Shown here piece after piece: positions 9,886-20,597 of a stretch of DNA of 64,000 bases. Source of the stretch: Sternotherus odoratus (taxonomy: Eukaryota > Chordata > Testudines > Kinosternidae); NCBI GenBank assembly GCA_032164245.1, contig JAVMKO010000005.1:46578193-46642192 (forward strand), read 5' to 3'. The stretch's first letter is position 1. Each line of letters opens with the position of its first letter. The translations under genes were made by a program, and so were the position numbers. Below the pieces are notes generated by a model. It was given only the letters and a program-made list of their open reading frames with translations. It was not told where the DNA came from and did no database searches.

Positions 9886-11800
9886 TGTTCACAGAAGTCA
9901 AAGTATGGGATGAAAATCCAGAGGCATCTTTCTGTTTAGAAAAATTATTTTGAAGATGTACAATAGCACACAAATGAAAATGTGCATAATTAAAGTTAAC
10001 AAAGAAATGGCATTGTCTACCTATTAGTACAATGCAGAAGAAAATTAATGTGAGTGTCTAGAATCAAGACAAAAAAGGGCAACACATTTTGACTGTCAAT
10101 CCCAGTACCACTGAAAGAAAGAACATCTTCTCATTTCACAAGTCCTATCTTCTGAAGCCAGAAGGATCACTACATAGATCCCATGCTGGTATTATTACAG
10201 TTGTTGCTGGTGGGAGGGAGACTGACGATATGCACACATATTACAATCACTGTAGAAAAGTAACCCAACTTCAAGTAATAAATGCATGGGAAAGTGATTT
10301 AAGAGAGGAGAAAAGGACTAGTATAGCATGAGAGAGGACAATTCACAGTTTCAAACAATAGGAAGCTGTTAAAACAAAAAACAAGGGCTTCTCATTACAG
10401 GAACACATTTGAAAGGGACACACACTGCCACCTACTAGGAATGCAGCTCTGACAACAGAGATAAGGCAAAAAAAACCAAAAAAACAGCCAACCCCCAACT
10501 TTACAAACAATAAGTTCCACAAACTTCACCAGAGGACATAAAAAAAAAATCTCTTTTCTGAGCTACTAAGACTGATTTGAATGGACTGCCCTTCACCAGA
10601 GCACATTCTTTACTAGGAAGGGTTTGCTGCAGTCAAGTGTGACAATTGAGTTGGCCTGTTTCCTGAAAATTGTTTAATTAAACATGAAGGGCATTTTCTC
10701 ACAGGAGGGGGATGGTAACAGGATATGACAACAACTACAAATAATCATTTAAAAAACCAATTAATGCTGAAATCAAGAAGCATCCCCCTTTTGAATCCTA
10801 TATTTAGGATTCCACAGTTGCAAGACTAAATTTAAAAAATTGTTCCTTCATAAAACAATTATTCCAGAACAGATCCCGGGAAGATCATGTTTCTCTCAAA
10901 GCCCATGTCAATGGCCAGAAAGATAAGGCTGTCTATGAAGACAACTTCATACACAAAAGATAACATCCCTTCTTCCAATACTAGATTCAATTATTAAAAA
11001 CTTGAAGCAGTGTCTGTCTAAGGTCCTGTATATACACAACTATGCCCAAGTCAGCAATCTGTTACAATATGGTTGTTCCTTGATCCTCTTTCAGCACGGC
11101 TATAGTGGGGTACCAACCACACTATGAACTTTAACCTGCTCAAACTGCTTGGGGATTTTGAGGAGAGATTTAAAGGGGGACAGCCAGAAAATACCAATGC
11201 TTTCTATACATTGTTTAACTCCTCAGCAATGACACAAGTGTTGAATGGATTTGAAATTATAGGTCAGTTGTTTGTGACCTAGTAGTTTGGTCAGAACTGT
11301 AAATGACACAGAATATTTAGAGGCTTTAATCAGACAGTCACAAATGAGAGAAAAAAAACATATTTCTTTTGATCACTGAAAGCTGCACTGTCAAAGATTT
11401 TAGCTGCGAGATTCATATGCACTATGAATCATTCAGTGACAAAAGCTGCAAGATAATTGAACTGCTTTTTGTTAATTTGTTGGTTTTAGAAGCAGCCACA
11501 TACCCAGTTAGAGCTGGTTAGTAAGAATGCCAGGGACATGTTTTGTTTATCAAATTAACAGTACACATTCCCAAGAAACATCCAGATCCCACTAAATATC
11601 AGCATATGCAGGGCTGATCATTCAATCCTTTCAGTGTTCAACAATTTTTGTACACTCTGGCTGCAGATTACTCAAATTATTAAAAACATTTTTTTCCCTC
11701 ACACAATGTGTTATATTTCCTTTCTTTCCTTGTGAATTTAATGTTATCAAAAGGCCTCTAAAAGATATCATTTTAGGTTGGATTCTGTGTACAGAATAGG
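9886..11800. other. No recognised feature
   Basis: AT-rich, unique-looking DNA. An 80-codon plus frame at 10089-10331 has no supporting motif or splice context. Confidence 0.5.
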
Positions 11801-11807
11801 TTTAACA

Positions 11808-12012
11808 CAGGCACGAGCAATGCAAGCTATCCTACAGAGATCTGGCTCACCGGGAGGCGGGGGTAAGCGGCATGGTTAGAGGACAGGGAGCGGAGGTTGG
11901 ATGGGGCAGAGGATGGGGAGAGGGGGTGCAGTCAGGGGATGGGGGAGTTGGAAGCGGTGCCTTTTTTTTTGGTGCTCACTCCCCCTGACGTTAAAACCTG
12001 GCTACGCCACTG
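11808..12012 (-). mobile_element. hAT-type MITE fragment ending GGCTACGCCACTG
   Basis: The right end reads ACCTGGCTACGCCACTG, the inverse of a CAGTGGCGTAGCC terminus typical of hAT MITEs. The G-rich body begins near 11860. The left limit is uncertain: CAGGCACGAGCAA at 11808 is only a weak partner, and flanking octamers do not match. Confidence 0.45.
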
Positions 12013-12954
12013 CCTATACACACACACATCAGTGACCTAAATATTTAAAAAACAAAGTTTGGCTAGATTAGGGAGGGCAATATCTAACTGTTCAGTCTCC
12101 TCCTTCCCAAACAGACCACACTGGTATTAAGAGATAAAGACATTAGAATAAATACATTTAGGGCAATATGATCTGCCGGATATGCTACTCTAATAGACTT
12201 GTACACAACAGAAACAACCAGGTAAAAGGAACCAGTTACAATATGATTGATGCCCTTTATGGTTAAAACATAATTCATTTTTGTAGGGTAGAATGGGCTG
12301 AACCATGTTTTAAATCATTTTGTCCGGCCCGCGGCGGGGCCAGGGATGCGCGCGGGCCGCCAGGCAGGGGCGGCTCGCGCCTTGGTGACGGCGGCGGCAG
12401 CCCGGTTCCCTCTGGGCGCTGTACGGCTCTGCTTCAGGCTGGATAGCGGCGGCCGGGCTGGGTCTCTGCCTCTCTCCGGGACTCCCGCAGGCTCAGCTCT
12501 GATGGCTCTACTGCGCCCCCATCCCCCCCTCATCCAAGATGGTGGTGCCCCGTGCGCGGGGTTTCCCTTCCCACTCTCAACGGGCCCCAGCTGCACAAAG
12601 CCGGCGCGCAGGATTAAGAGTCCAGGCCAATCACAGAGCAAGCGTGCCCCGGCGGGGCATTCCTAAGTGCACGCGGGGGGCGGTGCCCAAAGCAAGCTAC
12701 GGCTCGCGCACGCACACTGGGCAGGGCTGCGCTCGCTGGGTCACGCGCTCCCTCTTGCGCCCTGGCGCGTCCTGGGTCTCGCGCACTGCTGGGGCGCGCG
12801 CCCAGTGGGTGGGCGGGAAAAGTCTCAGCTTGGGTCAGTGAGCCGCCAATCAACCTCGCTCACGCCACAGGCGCGGCTGCTGCTACTTCGTGCCACTCCC
12901 CCGTGCCGCTGCCCCTCCTCAGCCAGTGCCCACCCATGCAGGCGTGGTGGTGCA

Positions 12955-13010
12955 GCCTCAAGCAGCATGGGGTCAGGCATCAAGCCTCAAGCAGCATGGG
13001 GTCAGGCATG
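12955..13010. repeat. Two-copy tandem repeat, about 28 bp
   Basis: CCTCAAGCAGCATGGGGTCA followed by GGCATCAAG is immediately repeated as CCTCAAGCAGCATGGGGTCA and GGCATGCATG. Confidence 0.85.
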
Positions 13011-13213
13011 CATGAAGGGGAGAGGCATGGGGGGGCAGGAGGCTGGGTTGGGAGTGGAAGGGGGGGAGGAGGTTAGGTTCGGTGGGATGGGCCGGGCCAG
13101 GCAGGGGTGGGGGAGGAAAGGCGGTTAGATGGGGAGAGGCTGGGCGGGGGTAGATGAAGGTCACCCCCTACACCCAGGCTGATAGCGGGAGCTGACTGGG
13201 GCAGGTGGCAGGA

Positions 13214-13321
13214 CCCCGGCTGGCAAGGGGCCAGCGGGGGAAACCCCAAAGCAGTGCAGGGCTAAGCACTCCGCCTGCCACTGCTTTGGGGTTTCCCCCG
13301 CTGGCCCCTTGCCAGCTGGGG
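13214..13321. repeat. 43-nt arm inverted repeat (hairpin/cruciform), 22-nt spacer
   Basis: The left arm 13214-13256 and right arm 13279-13321 are reverse complements with one mismatch; each arm carries GGGGCCAGCGGGGGAAACCC or its complement. The spacer is 13257-13278. This would be a very stable hairpin in RNA or single-stranded DNA. Confidence 0.95.
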
Positions 13322-13572
13322 TCTCAGCTCCCGTTGCCAGCCTGGGCTTCCTCAGCGGGGTGGGGGGGGTGAGAGAGAGCGCGGCCCGCGAATGACATTA
13401 TAAATACCCAAATGGCCCTTGGCAGAAAAAAGGTTCCCCACCCCTGTTTTAAATGTTTCCCACATTAATGCAATTGTATTGATCACACAACAATAGGTGC
13501 ATGAGTAGGCAGAGGGAAAATGTAACAATGGTAAAATACCTTAAGTTACATTTTAGTTTATAGCATAGAATT

Positions 13573-13701
13573 GCAAACTTTCTAATGCCAGAAAACCACA
13601 CACTACCCCAGCCCTTCCAGAGGTCCTGCCTCCACTCACTCCATTCCCCCCCCCCCCCCCAGCTCTCCCTCCCCTTCACTCATTTGCTCCTTTTCACTGC
13701 A
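13573..13701 (+). repeat. Interspersed repeat with AACTTTCTAATGCCAGAAAA
   Basis: The same layout (AACTTT, ...GCAGAAAACC, CCACCCCTGCTCACTC-like C-rich stretch, CTCTCC, TTTCACTG) is seen at 63868-64000. An inverted partial copy lies at 28133-28237. The family name is unknown to me. It includes a C15 run. Confidence 0.55.
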
Positions 13702-14049
13702 AGGCCCAGAGAGGCGCCAGGAGAACAACAATGCTCCCCCCACCAATTTAAATCTCCTGCTATGCCAACAAAATAAACCCACTTCAACAAGCAGCACAGA
13801 GCTTTTTGCAATGTCATTAGAGTCACCCAGTGTCCGTGTAGGTAGTGCACCTGTTTATGTTGCTGTAAATGGCCTCCAGAAAGTGTCCCACAATGCCCAT
13901 GGTGACTGAAGTGGTCAGCAGTTTGAACTCTGCTGCCCTGCAGGTACACAGCCATGCACTCTCTCTGGCTTAAAGGCTCCCTCAGTTTTTGAAATTCTTC
14001 TTCCTGTTTGCTCATCATGTACTGATCACACAACGTCTTCCCAGCTGAC

Positions 14050-14457
14050 CATGCTGGCTTTCCACAAAAACACGCACTCCCCAATGGAGTACATTGGAGC
14101 TGCTGGATCTGGGGGAAGAGGCGATTGTGCAGTCAACTTCGCTCAAGCCATAGGAATTTTGATATCTACAGGCAGACTACTTGTGGAATACAGGAGAAGA
14201 AACATGAAAGGGACACGCAGCAGTGCTGTGCTCAGATCAAGAAGCTGAGGCAGGCATACCAGAAGGCAAGGGAGGAAAACTGTCACTGTGGTGCAGCGCT
14301 GAAGATATGCAGCTTCTACATGCAGCTGCATGCCATCCTCAGCAATGACACTACTGCCACCAACAAGAGCCTCGTGGATACTTCAGGGGGACTGGAGGCA
14401 GCAGCCAGCGGAGCCAACTCCAAGGACAAAGTGGTGGATGAGGAAGTGGAGTTGTAG
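14050..14457 (+). pseudogene. Harbinger SANT/Myb-like accessory protein, decayed
   Basis: Harbinger elements encode a trihelix/SANT DNA-binding protein that helps bring the transposase to DNA in the nucleus. Here the first helix region is readable only in a shifted frame (TLELLDLGEEAIVQ). The main open segment 14125-14457 continues with RNFDIYRQTTC, QIKKLRQAYQKAREENC and CSFYMQLHAILS, the second and third helix blocks, and ends in an acidic tail (DEEVEL) at a TAG. Matching blocks recur at 51.3 kb and 56.9 kb in this window. At least one frameshift and one stop disrupt the N-terminal part. No exon 2 like that at 58.4 kb is seen in this copy. Confidence 0.8.
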
Positions 14458-14936
14458 GAACCAGTTGATGGCAACCTTTTAATCTGCCAAAGCCACATTC
14501 AACTGTCATTTTGGTATCCGCAGAACCTGTTGAAGTGCTCCTTGCTGCTGTCTAGGTTCCCAGTGTAAGGCTTCATGAGCCATGGCAGTAAAGAATAGGC
14601 AGGGTCTCCCAGGATCCAATGGGTGATGTGCAAATGCCCATAGTGAATCTTCTGGTCTGGAAATAAAGTTCAAGCATGCAGCTTTCTATAAAGTCCAGTG
14701 TTCCTAAAGATGCATGCATAGTGCACCTTCCCTGAACAATCCACATTGATGTCCATGAAACAGCCCCAGTGATCCACCAGCACCATGGAGAAGTAGCCCT
14801 TTTGGTTGATGTACTCTGTCGCAAGATGGTCCAAGGCCAAAATTGGGATGTGCGTGCCATCTACCAACTTGCCACAGGTTTGGGAATCCCATTGTTGAAA
14901 AACTATCAATTGTTTGAATGAATAATGCCAGAGAAG

Positions 14937-15356
14937 GCATCCGATGAAGTGGGCTATAGCCCACGAAAGCTTATGCTGAAATAAACTGGTTAGTCTATGG
15001 GCTGGTCTTCAAGGGGGGGAGAGGGAGATCAACTGAAGATACGCAACTTCAGCTCTGTGATTCATGTAGCTGAAGTTGGCGTATCTTCAGCCAACTTACC
15101 TGCCGTTCTCATGGCTGTGGCAGTCGGCCGCACGCTCCCGTCTACTCCAGCTTGTGCCTCTCAGCGAGCTGGAGTTCCGGAATCGACGGGGGCGCCGCTG
15201 GCGATCGATTTATCACGTCTTGATGAGACGCGATAAATCGATCCCCAAAAGATTGATGGCTACCCATGGTAGTGAAGAGAAGCCCTCTAAGGTGCTACAA
15301 AGTCTTCCTCGTCTTATTTACGGATACAGACTAACTCGGCTGCTAATCTTAAACCT
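14937..15356 (+). mobile_element. Unnamed interspersed repeat (GAAGTGGGC...ACTAACTCGGCTGC) inserted in transposase
   Basis: The ends GATGAAGTGGGCTATAGCCC and ACAGACTAACTCGGCTGCTA belong to a repeat with further copies at 34.7, 38.0, 44.6, 46.9 and 62.4 kb. I recognise it as a widespread sauropsid repeat but cannot assign its class. Its middle is interrupted by the MITE at 14998-15286. Confidence 0.6.
14998..15286 (+). mobile_element. Harbinger MITE with 3-bp CTA duplication
   Basis: It starts TGGGCTGGTCTTCA and ends GTGAAGAGAAGCCCT, forming an imperfect TIR, and is flanked by CTA on both sides (14995-14997, 15287-15289). Inside are the paired blocks CAACTGAAGATACGC/GCGTATCTTCAG and ATCGATTTATC/GATAAATCGAT. 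Sister copies: 37447-37733 and 48766-49722. Confidence 0.75.
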
Positions 15357-16514
15357 GTCACAATTATTTTCGGTACATTACCCATAGTCATGGTCCTTCT
15401 TAACAGGAGGCGATTAATGGCCCTGCACACTTGCATCACTGCAACCCCCACGCTGGACTTTCCAACTCCAAACTGATTTGCGACTGACCAGTAGCAGTGA
15501 TCACAACTCGCTTTTCCTCTGCGAGGGCAGCTCTCATTCTGGTGTCCTTGCACCATAGGGTAGGGGTGAACTCTGGGCACAGTTCCAGGAAGGTGGCTTT
15601 GCACATCCAAAAGGTCTGCAGCCACTGCTCATCATCCCATACATGCATCACGATGAGATACCATCACTGAGGACTTATTTCCTGAGCCCAGTACCAATGG
15701 TCCACTGTGGGCAACTGCTCCATGAATGCCAGCAGAAATCTTGAATTGTTTCTTTCCATTAAACACTGCAGATTCATTTTCAGTTTCTCGCTTCCTGAAA
15801 TAAGACAGCACCAGCCACGTTATGTTCATAACCATTTATCCCTAGACTGGTCAGCAGTTCAGGATCCATGCTTTCAGACAGAGAAGACAGGCACAGAATT
15901 TACTGGGGCTGTTAAAAAATGGAACAAAACAAAGTTGGAAGCCATGGAATGATGAGACAAAGAATTGTATCATGGGACTGTGAGCACACCCTCACTGATG
16001 CACGGAGATCCATTCCCACATCTCCCACCACTAAAGGGTGGTGAGGTGCACAGGAGAATAGCTACCCATGAGGCAATGCTCTCTCTATCAATGCAAGAGC
16101 ACCAACTGTGGACGCGCTCTGCCGACACAAGGAGTGTTGCGTGAACCTGCACAATGGATGTAATTAAAACAGCATAGGGTTGCCGATGTAACTTAAGTTG
16201 ACTTAACTCTGTAGTGTAGACAAATCCTTAGTCTTCCAAGTTACTATGAAAATAAAGGACAGAAATATAGCAAATGAAATCTCGGCTGCTCAATGGAGGG
16301 GTTCAGTGACAGAAAACAGTGAATTCCCCATCAAATATCAACAGGACCTAAACTAAAATGTAAAAAAGCAGCAGACCAATTCTTTAAAAAGTATTCAGTG
16401 CTTGGATTCTGTTAGCTGTTTAAACAGAGACAAGCAAAAGCTGGAGTAAAACAAAGATTTAAACAACAAAGTTCACAGACGCTCAGCTACTCAGACATCA
16501 TTGGGATTTGCCAG

Positions 16515-16790
16515 TCTATATTACACAGGATAGTCATGGGCGGCGAGTGTAAAAGGCAAGGGAAAGCAGAGTCGCAGGATGCTGAACTGGGGCTGCTCAG
16601 GCCGGCCGATACGGTCGGGGCCAGCCCAGTGCTTCTCTGTCGAGGGTGGATGGGTTCCGGCCAGCCCGGGGCTTCTCTAGCCATGGGGGTGCGAAGGGGC
16701 TCCTGGCCCTTGTCTCGGAGGTTGGGGCCTTGTCAGGAAGGGGAAGAGTCCGGGGTCTACCACCACCCATGAGGAAGTGCTACTCTGAAA
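16515..16790. repeat. GC-rich possible hAT MITE
   Basis: It begins AGTCATGGGCGGCGAG and ends CCACCACCCATGAG, which are weakly inverse (ATGGGCGG / CCACCCAT). Two near-repeats of GGCCAGCCC...GCTTCTCT lie inside. GC content rises sharply against the flanks. Boundaries are approximate. Confidence 0.3.
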
Positions 16791-16799
16791 TCACCGTGC

Positions 16800-19595
16800 G
16801 TTTCAGCAAACTAACATATTTGTTATCAATGACCTTCTAACTGAGCTTTACCATTGTAATTTTGTCATTCTGTTTTATTCTTTGGATGAAGGGCATGAGC
16901 TAGAGCATGAAAGTCTTTACACAGGCTTTCCCCAGTAGAAAATAATACCTGCTGTCCATCATATCTGAAATTCATGTTAAATCAATAAAAACCATACAGC
17001 AGCTATAATTGGGAAAAACAAATTTGACACATTCTGTTAAACAAGGACTGACTGAGCTGCCCACACCTTCTGCATCAGGTGGTTCAGAGAGTTTGGTGTC
17101 ACCTACTGCCAAGAACCAAACTTTTCAGATGTCAAACATGATTCCATTCCCAAACTAGAGAGACAGTGCCAGATCCTTAGCTGACACAAATCAGCATAAC
17201 AGAGCTCAATTTATAAAACAGGAAGCTACACCAGGTTACCCAGGAGGGGGATCTGGTCCACAGGTATTCAGTGGTAATCTTTGTAGTTTTTGTATAATAC
17301 AAGAGGAAAAAAAATACAGGATATATTTGCATTCCTCTAACATCTTTTTGTCATCACCCAAATTAGGACAGGAAAGCAACCACCAAATAGCTCTGGTCAA
17401 GTACTGCAGCCCTTGGGGCTACAGGAGCTGACAGCAATGCTAACAGACAAACCCAGCAAGATGAAACAGCACAACAGAGCATTGAATATTTCCCTCCACC
17501 TCACTTTTTTTCTTTAGTTTTAAAGGCTTAACAGGGTAAGCAGCAAAGATATATATATTCAGCTAAGTTGACCATGCCTCTTGCAATTAGCTTGATGCAG
17601 AAGCATGTATTCCCATATCACACATTTTAACAGTATAGGACAAAAAATTTCTATGGAAAATGACAGGAGAGGATGTGAACTAAGAGGTTTTATTTTACAA
17701 GTCAGGAATAATAGGGAAGGTAGCTGCAGTTGCTCCTCTTATATCCTCCATATTGCCATTCTTGCCAAATGACCGTCTTCAGCAAAAAGGCAAAGCTATA
17801 CCATGACAGCCAATTTCACAACACACACTATCCATCCTGAGGTTAGATGAACTGCCAAGATGATTTGTTTTAGGATGACAAACAGCTTCCCACCAGCTCT
17901 CCTTCAATGAATGTTGAAAACAGCTATCCCTCTGGTATGGATGAAGTTAACCAAGCTCTGCATTAGTTGTAAAGCATATAGTTACTTCTTAGCCACGGTC
18001 TACACTGGTCTTTTTTCTGAGACATTTTCCAACATAGCCCTCCCATTGTTGAAGCTGTTAATATAAACAGAGCTCCAAGCTATTACAGATTTTTTAAAAA
18101 ATTGTATCCCACCCAATCAGGTCTACATAACACAGCCTGTGATCATGCTCCTGCTAGTGGTACTGCAAGAGTAAAATAGCCTAGTGTAGACTACTTTAGA
18201 ATGAGAAGTTCTAAAATGCTGTGTTAAAATATATGTTGAACTCTGTTGACCCTGTCCATACAGTATGACAATTGTTTTCAACATTGGCTGAAAGAGACCT
18301 CTGGGGGAAATATTGTTTTACTCCCAGAGTCAGACATCAGCTCACTTTCCTAAGGTAGTCACAGCCTTAACGCTTGACCAGTCACACAATTAAAATCTGC
18401 AGAGGAGCAGTATTGCTTTCTCTACTTATGTCTCATCCACTCTTGTATTAAAACCATGTTACCTAAAACCACTTTAAACCGAGTCCTAAACTGCTTCCAG
18501 CTAAAACAGCGTGGCTTCCCCCTCCCTCACAACTCATTCAAAATATAAAAGTATGTATCAAATGGCTTTGCTAGAGATTTGAATAGGAAAGACAGCATTA
18601 AGATTTTTACCTAGTTTCATACTCTTAAAAAGTGGTCCTACCATATTTTGTTCCCATTTGACCCAAACCAGATAAACACAAAATTTCATTTTAATCAAAA
18701 ATTTCAGTTTTGATTTATAAAGTCAGCCCCGTTTATCATATTTGCAATAAAATGGATAGACTAAAATATATATTTTTGTCTCTTATATAAAGATGTATAT
18801 GCCTCCAAAGCACACACTCCTTCACTACCCACAAATCTTCCCTTTGGCAAATGCCTGAGGAGAGAGATGATACTTCAGTCTGTGGAACCACCAAGGAAAG
18901 CAGATTTCAGTGTCTGGGGTCCCAGCTGATCCCAAATATACATGAGGAGAGAAATAATCATCTCCAGGATAGCCAGAATCCAAGGCAGAGGGCTATTTAG
19001 AGCAACGCAGATATCCTGAACAACACTCTGAAGCCAACTGAAAACAGCTATAAATGGCAAAGAATTGTGTTTCTTGTTCCTAACACCACATACTGGACAG
19101 CAGATGCATTGAAGAACATTCAAAAGCCAGGGTGGTAAACAACAGTAGATGCAAAACACAATAAATTTTAATAACCCAATCTATGCCTTTGTGGCTGCCA
19201 CATTAACATGAAGAGGACCAGACCCAAAAGAACAGTTTGCAGATGCTTTGCCAGATAGAGATGGAAAAAGGCCTTCTTGGCTACTGATGCCAGTTGAGGT
19301 TACAAGAGCAATCAGAAGACCAAAACCACCAAACTAAACTTCTTTACCTAAGTTTGGAAACCCTTTCAACTATCAGCCTGTAGTGGTCAAAACTGAGTTT
19401 ACAACAACAAATGATTTTAATACAACTGGAAACAGCCTTATGCTGTTCTCCTCATCCATAATTTAAGTTCTATTCCAATAAAGGGGTTTACCTTTAAAAA
19501 ATTTTTGATCTGCAGACTGTTTGCCAGAGAAGAGGCTGCAGCATAAATACTCAAAAGCAACAGCAATAACCCTTGGAAAAGTCACAGAGAGGACA
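16800..19595. other. No recognised feature
   Basis: Unique-looking AT-rich DNA. A 94-codon minus frame at 18875-19159 is Cys-, Leu- and Ile-rich, has no recognisable domain and no strong splice sites, and is not called as a gene. Confidence 0.5.
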
Positions 19596-19806
19596 GGTAC
19601 CTGTTTCCATAACTGGCGTTCTTCGAGATGTGTTGCTTGTGTTTATTCCACAGTAGGTGTGCGTACTCGCCACGTGCTCCAGTGCCAGAAGTTTTTCCCT
19701 TAGCAGTACCCATAGGGTGGAGCAATGCTGTAACCCCTGGAGTGGCACCTCTTTGGCATGCTATAAGGGGAGCTCCGCGCTTCCCCCGCCCTCAGTTCCT
19801 TCTTGC
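19596..19806. repeat. DIRS left inverted terminal repeat
   Basis: From 19617 this is the reverse complement of the right terminal repeat with scattered mismatches; shared blocks include AAGTTTTTCCCTTAGCAGTA and CCCTGGAGTGGCA. The outermost 20 bases (from 19596) are matched by the internal complementary region instead. Confidence 0.9.
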
Positions 19807-19841
19807 CAGACAACTCTGGCAGAGGGGAAAGAGGGTGGGAT

Positions 19842-19937
19842 GTGGAATAGACATGAGCAACACATCTCTAAGAATGCCAGTTACGGAAACAGGTAACACC
19901 TTTCTTCAAGTGCTTGCTCATGCCTATTCCACAGTAG
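19842..19937. repeat. DIRS internal complementary region
   Basis: 19842-19892 (GTGGAATAGACATGAGCAAC onward, ending GAAACAGG) is the reverse complement of 19601-19653. The adjacent 19893-19937 (CTTCAAGTGCTTGCTCATGC) matches the inverted form of the outer right terminal repeat. DIRS replication models use this region to join the two ends into a circle. Confidence 0.8.
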
Positions 19938-19975
19938 GTGATTCCAAGCTATATCTGTTGGAGGCGGGTAGGAGT

Positions 19976-20570
19976 TCACAAGTTCCCAGGACGGAGTACC
20001 GCCCTGCTGAACCCGGAATCATCCCTGGTTTGGGAGACAATCACATAGTGCGAAGTGAATGTGTGATCTGAGGACCAGGTAGCAGCTCTACAGCTGTCCT
20101 GGATGGGAACATGAGCTACATAGGCAGCGGACCAGGCCTGAGCTCTTCTCAAGTGAGCCTCTACGATCGGTGGCGAAGGAACCCCTGCCAGATCATCGCA
20201 CGTGCATATGCATGAGATAACCCAATGGGAGAGATTCTGGGTGGAAATAGGTTGCCCCTTCATACGCTCACCTGAGACAACAAAGAGTTTCAAGGACTTC
20301 CGGAATGGCTTAGTCTGATCCAGGTAGAAGGCCAGCGCCTTGCGCACGTCGAACAAATGGAGGCGGCACTCCTCATTAGAGGAATGGGGTTTGGGACAGA
20401 GTAACGGGAAGAAAATGACCTGACCCAAATGGAAAGCGGAGACAACCTTTGGGAGGAGCATGCAGGGTGTGGCCAGAGCTGGACCTTGTCCTTATGGAAG
20501 ACCGTATATGGGGGCTCAGAGGTCAGGGCCCTGAGCTCCGAGACCCACCTGGCCGACGTGTTCTCGCGAA
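19976..20570 (-). pseudogene. DIRS tyrosine recombinase, N-terminally deleted
   Basis: The enzyme would insert the circular DIRS DNA by a phage-integrase type reaction through a covalent phosphotyrosine. Minus-strand frames give VSELRALTSEPPYTVFHKDK (about 20560-20490) and then, in a second frame, FPKPHSSNEECRLHLFDV-type and RKALAFYLDQTKPFRKS segments. AHLRRAQ provides the conserved His-x-x-Arg region, and CRAATWSSDHTFTSHY ends in the predicted nucleophilic Tyr. The C-terminal catalytic region is therefore visually complete, but the N-terminal half is missing because RNase H sequence adjoins it near 20600. One frameshift separates the two readable parts. Confidence 0.8.
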
Positions 20571-20597
20571 CAGGTCTACCTGGGGAGTCCCCATCGT

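Larger units (their letters stand above)
12316..13446 (+). mobile_element. 1.13-kb GC-rich non-autonomous element with 8-bp target duplication
   Basis: The octamer TTTTAAAT occurs at 12308-12315 and again at 13447-13454. The enclosed segment ends AAGGTTCCCCACCCCTG, a hAT MITE-like terminus. The left end CATTTTGTCCGGCCC does not mirror it, so the left TIR is degenerate or the element is composite. The body is strongly GC- and CpG-rich, a sharp contrast to both flanks. It contains a 43-nt palindrome (13214-13321) and a tandem duplication near 12955-13010. Overlapping frames on both strands arise from GC richness and are not supported as genes. Confidence 0.6.
14560..15851 (-). pseudogene. Harbinger DDE transposase (DDE_4 type), inactivated and interrupted
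   Basis: Harbinger transposases cut and paste by a DDE mechanism into 3-bp targets. Read on the minus strand, the N-terminal part (15851-15357) has VWDDEQWLQTFWMCKATFLE, then VANQFGVGKSSVGVAVMQVC and RAINRLLLRR. It breaks off near 15357. The frame resumes at about 14935 with GFPNLWQ/WDSQTCGKLVDGTHIPI, which holds the first catalytic Asp (VDGTHIP). ATEYINQKGYFSMVLVDHWG and GKVHYACIFRNTGLYRKL follow. In related copies the latter block has an Asp after His (HDA), so HYA suggests loss of a catalytic residue. The segment ends near 14573 with PYTG-like codons. Several frameshifts and a roughly 420-bp insertion make it non-functional. Confidence 0.85.
13800..16228. mobile_element. PIF/Harbinger element with convergent SANT and transposase genes, nested insertions
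   Basis: The right end at about 16228 reads GTAGTGTAGACAAATCCT, a Harbinger-type TIR. The plus strand carries a SANT/Myb-like accessory gene (14050-14457). The minus strand carries a DDE transposase remnant (about 15851 down to 14560). The two face each other, tail to tail, as in other Harbinger elements. A left TIR is not found; the recognisable leader begins about 13800, so the left end is approximate. The transposase gene is interrupted at 14937-15356 by another repeat, itself split by a Harbinger MITE. Confidence 0.8.

Noticed and set aside
18875..19159. 94-codon hydrophobic, Cys-rich minus frame
   Set aside because: No domain, splice signals or homology recognised; length is within chance for 64 kb.
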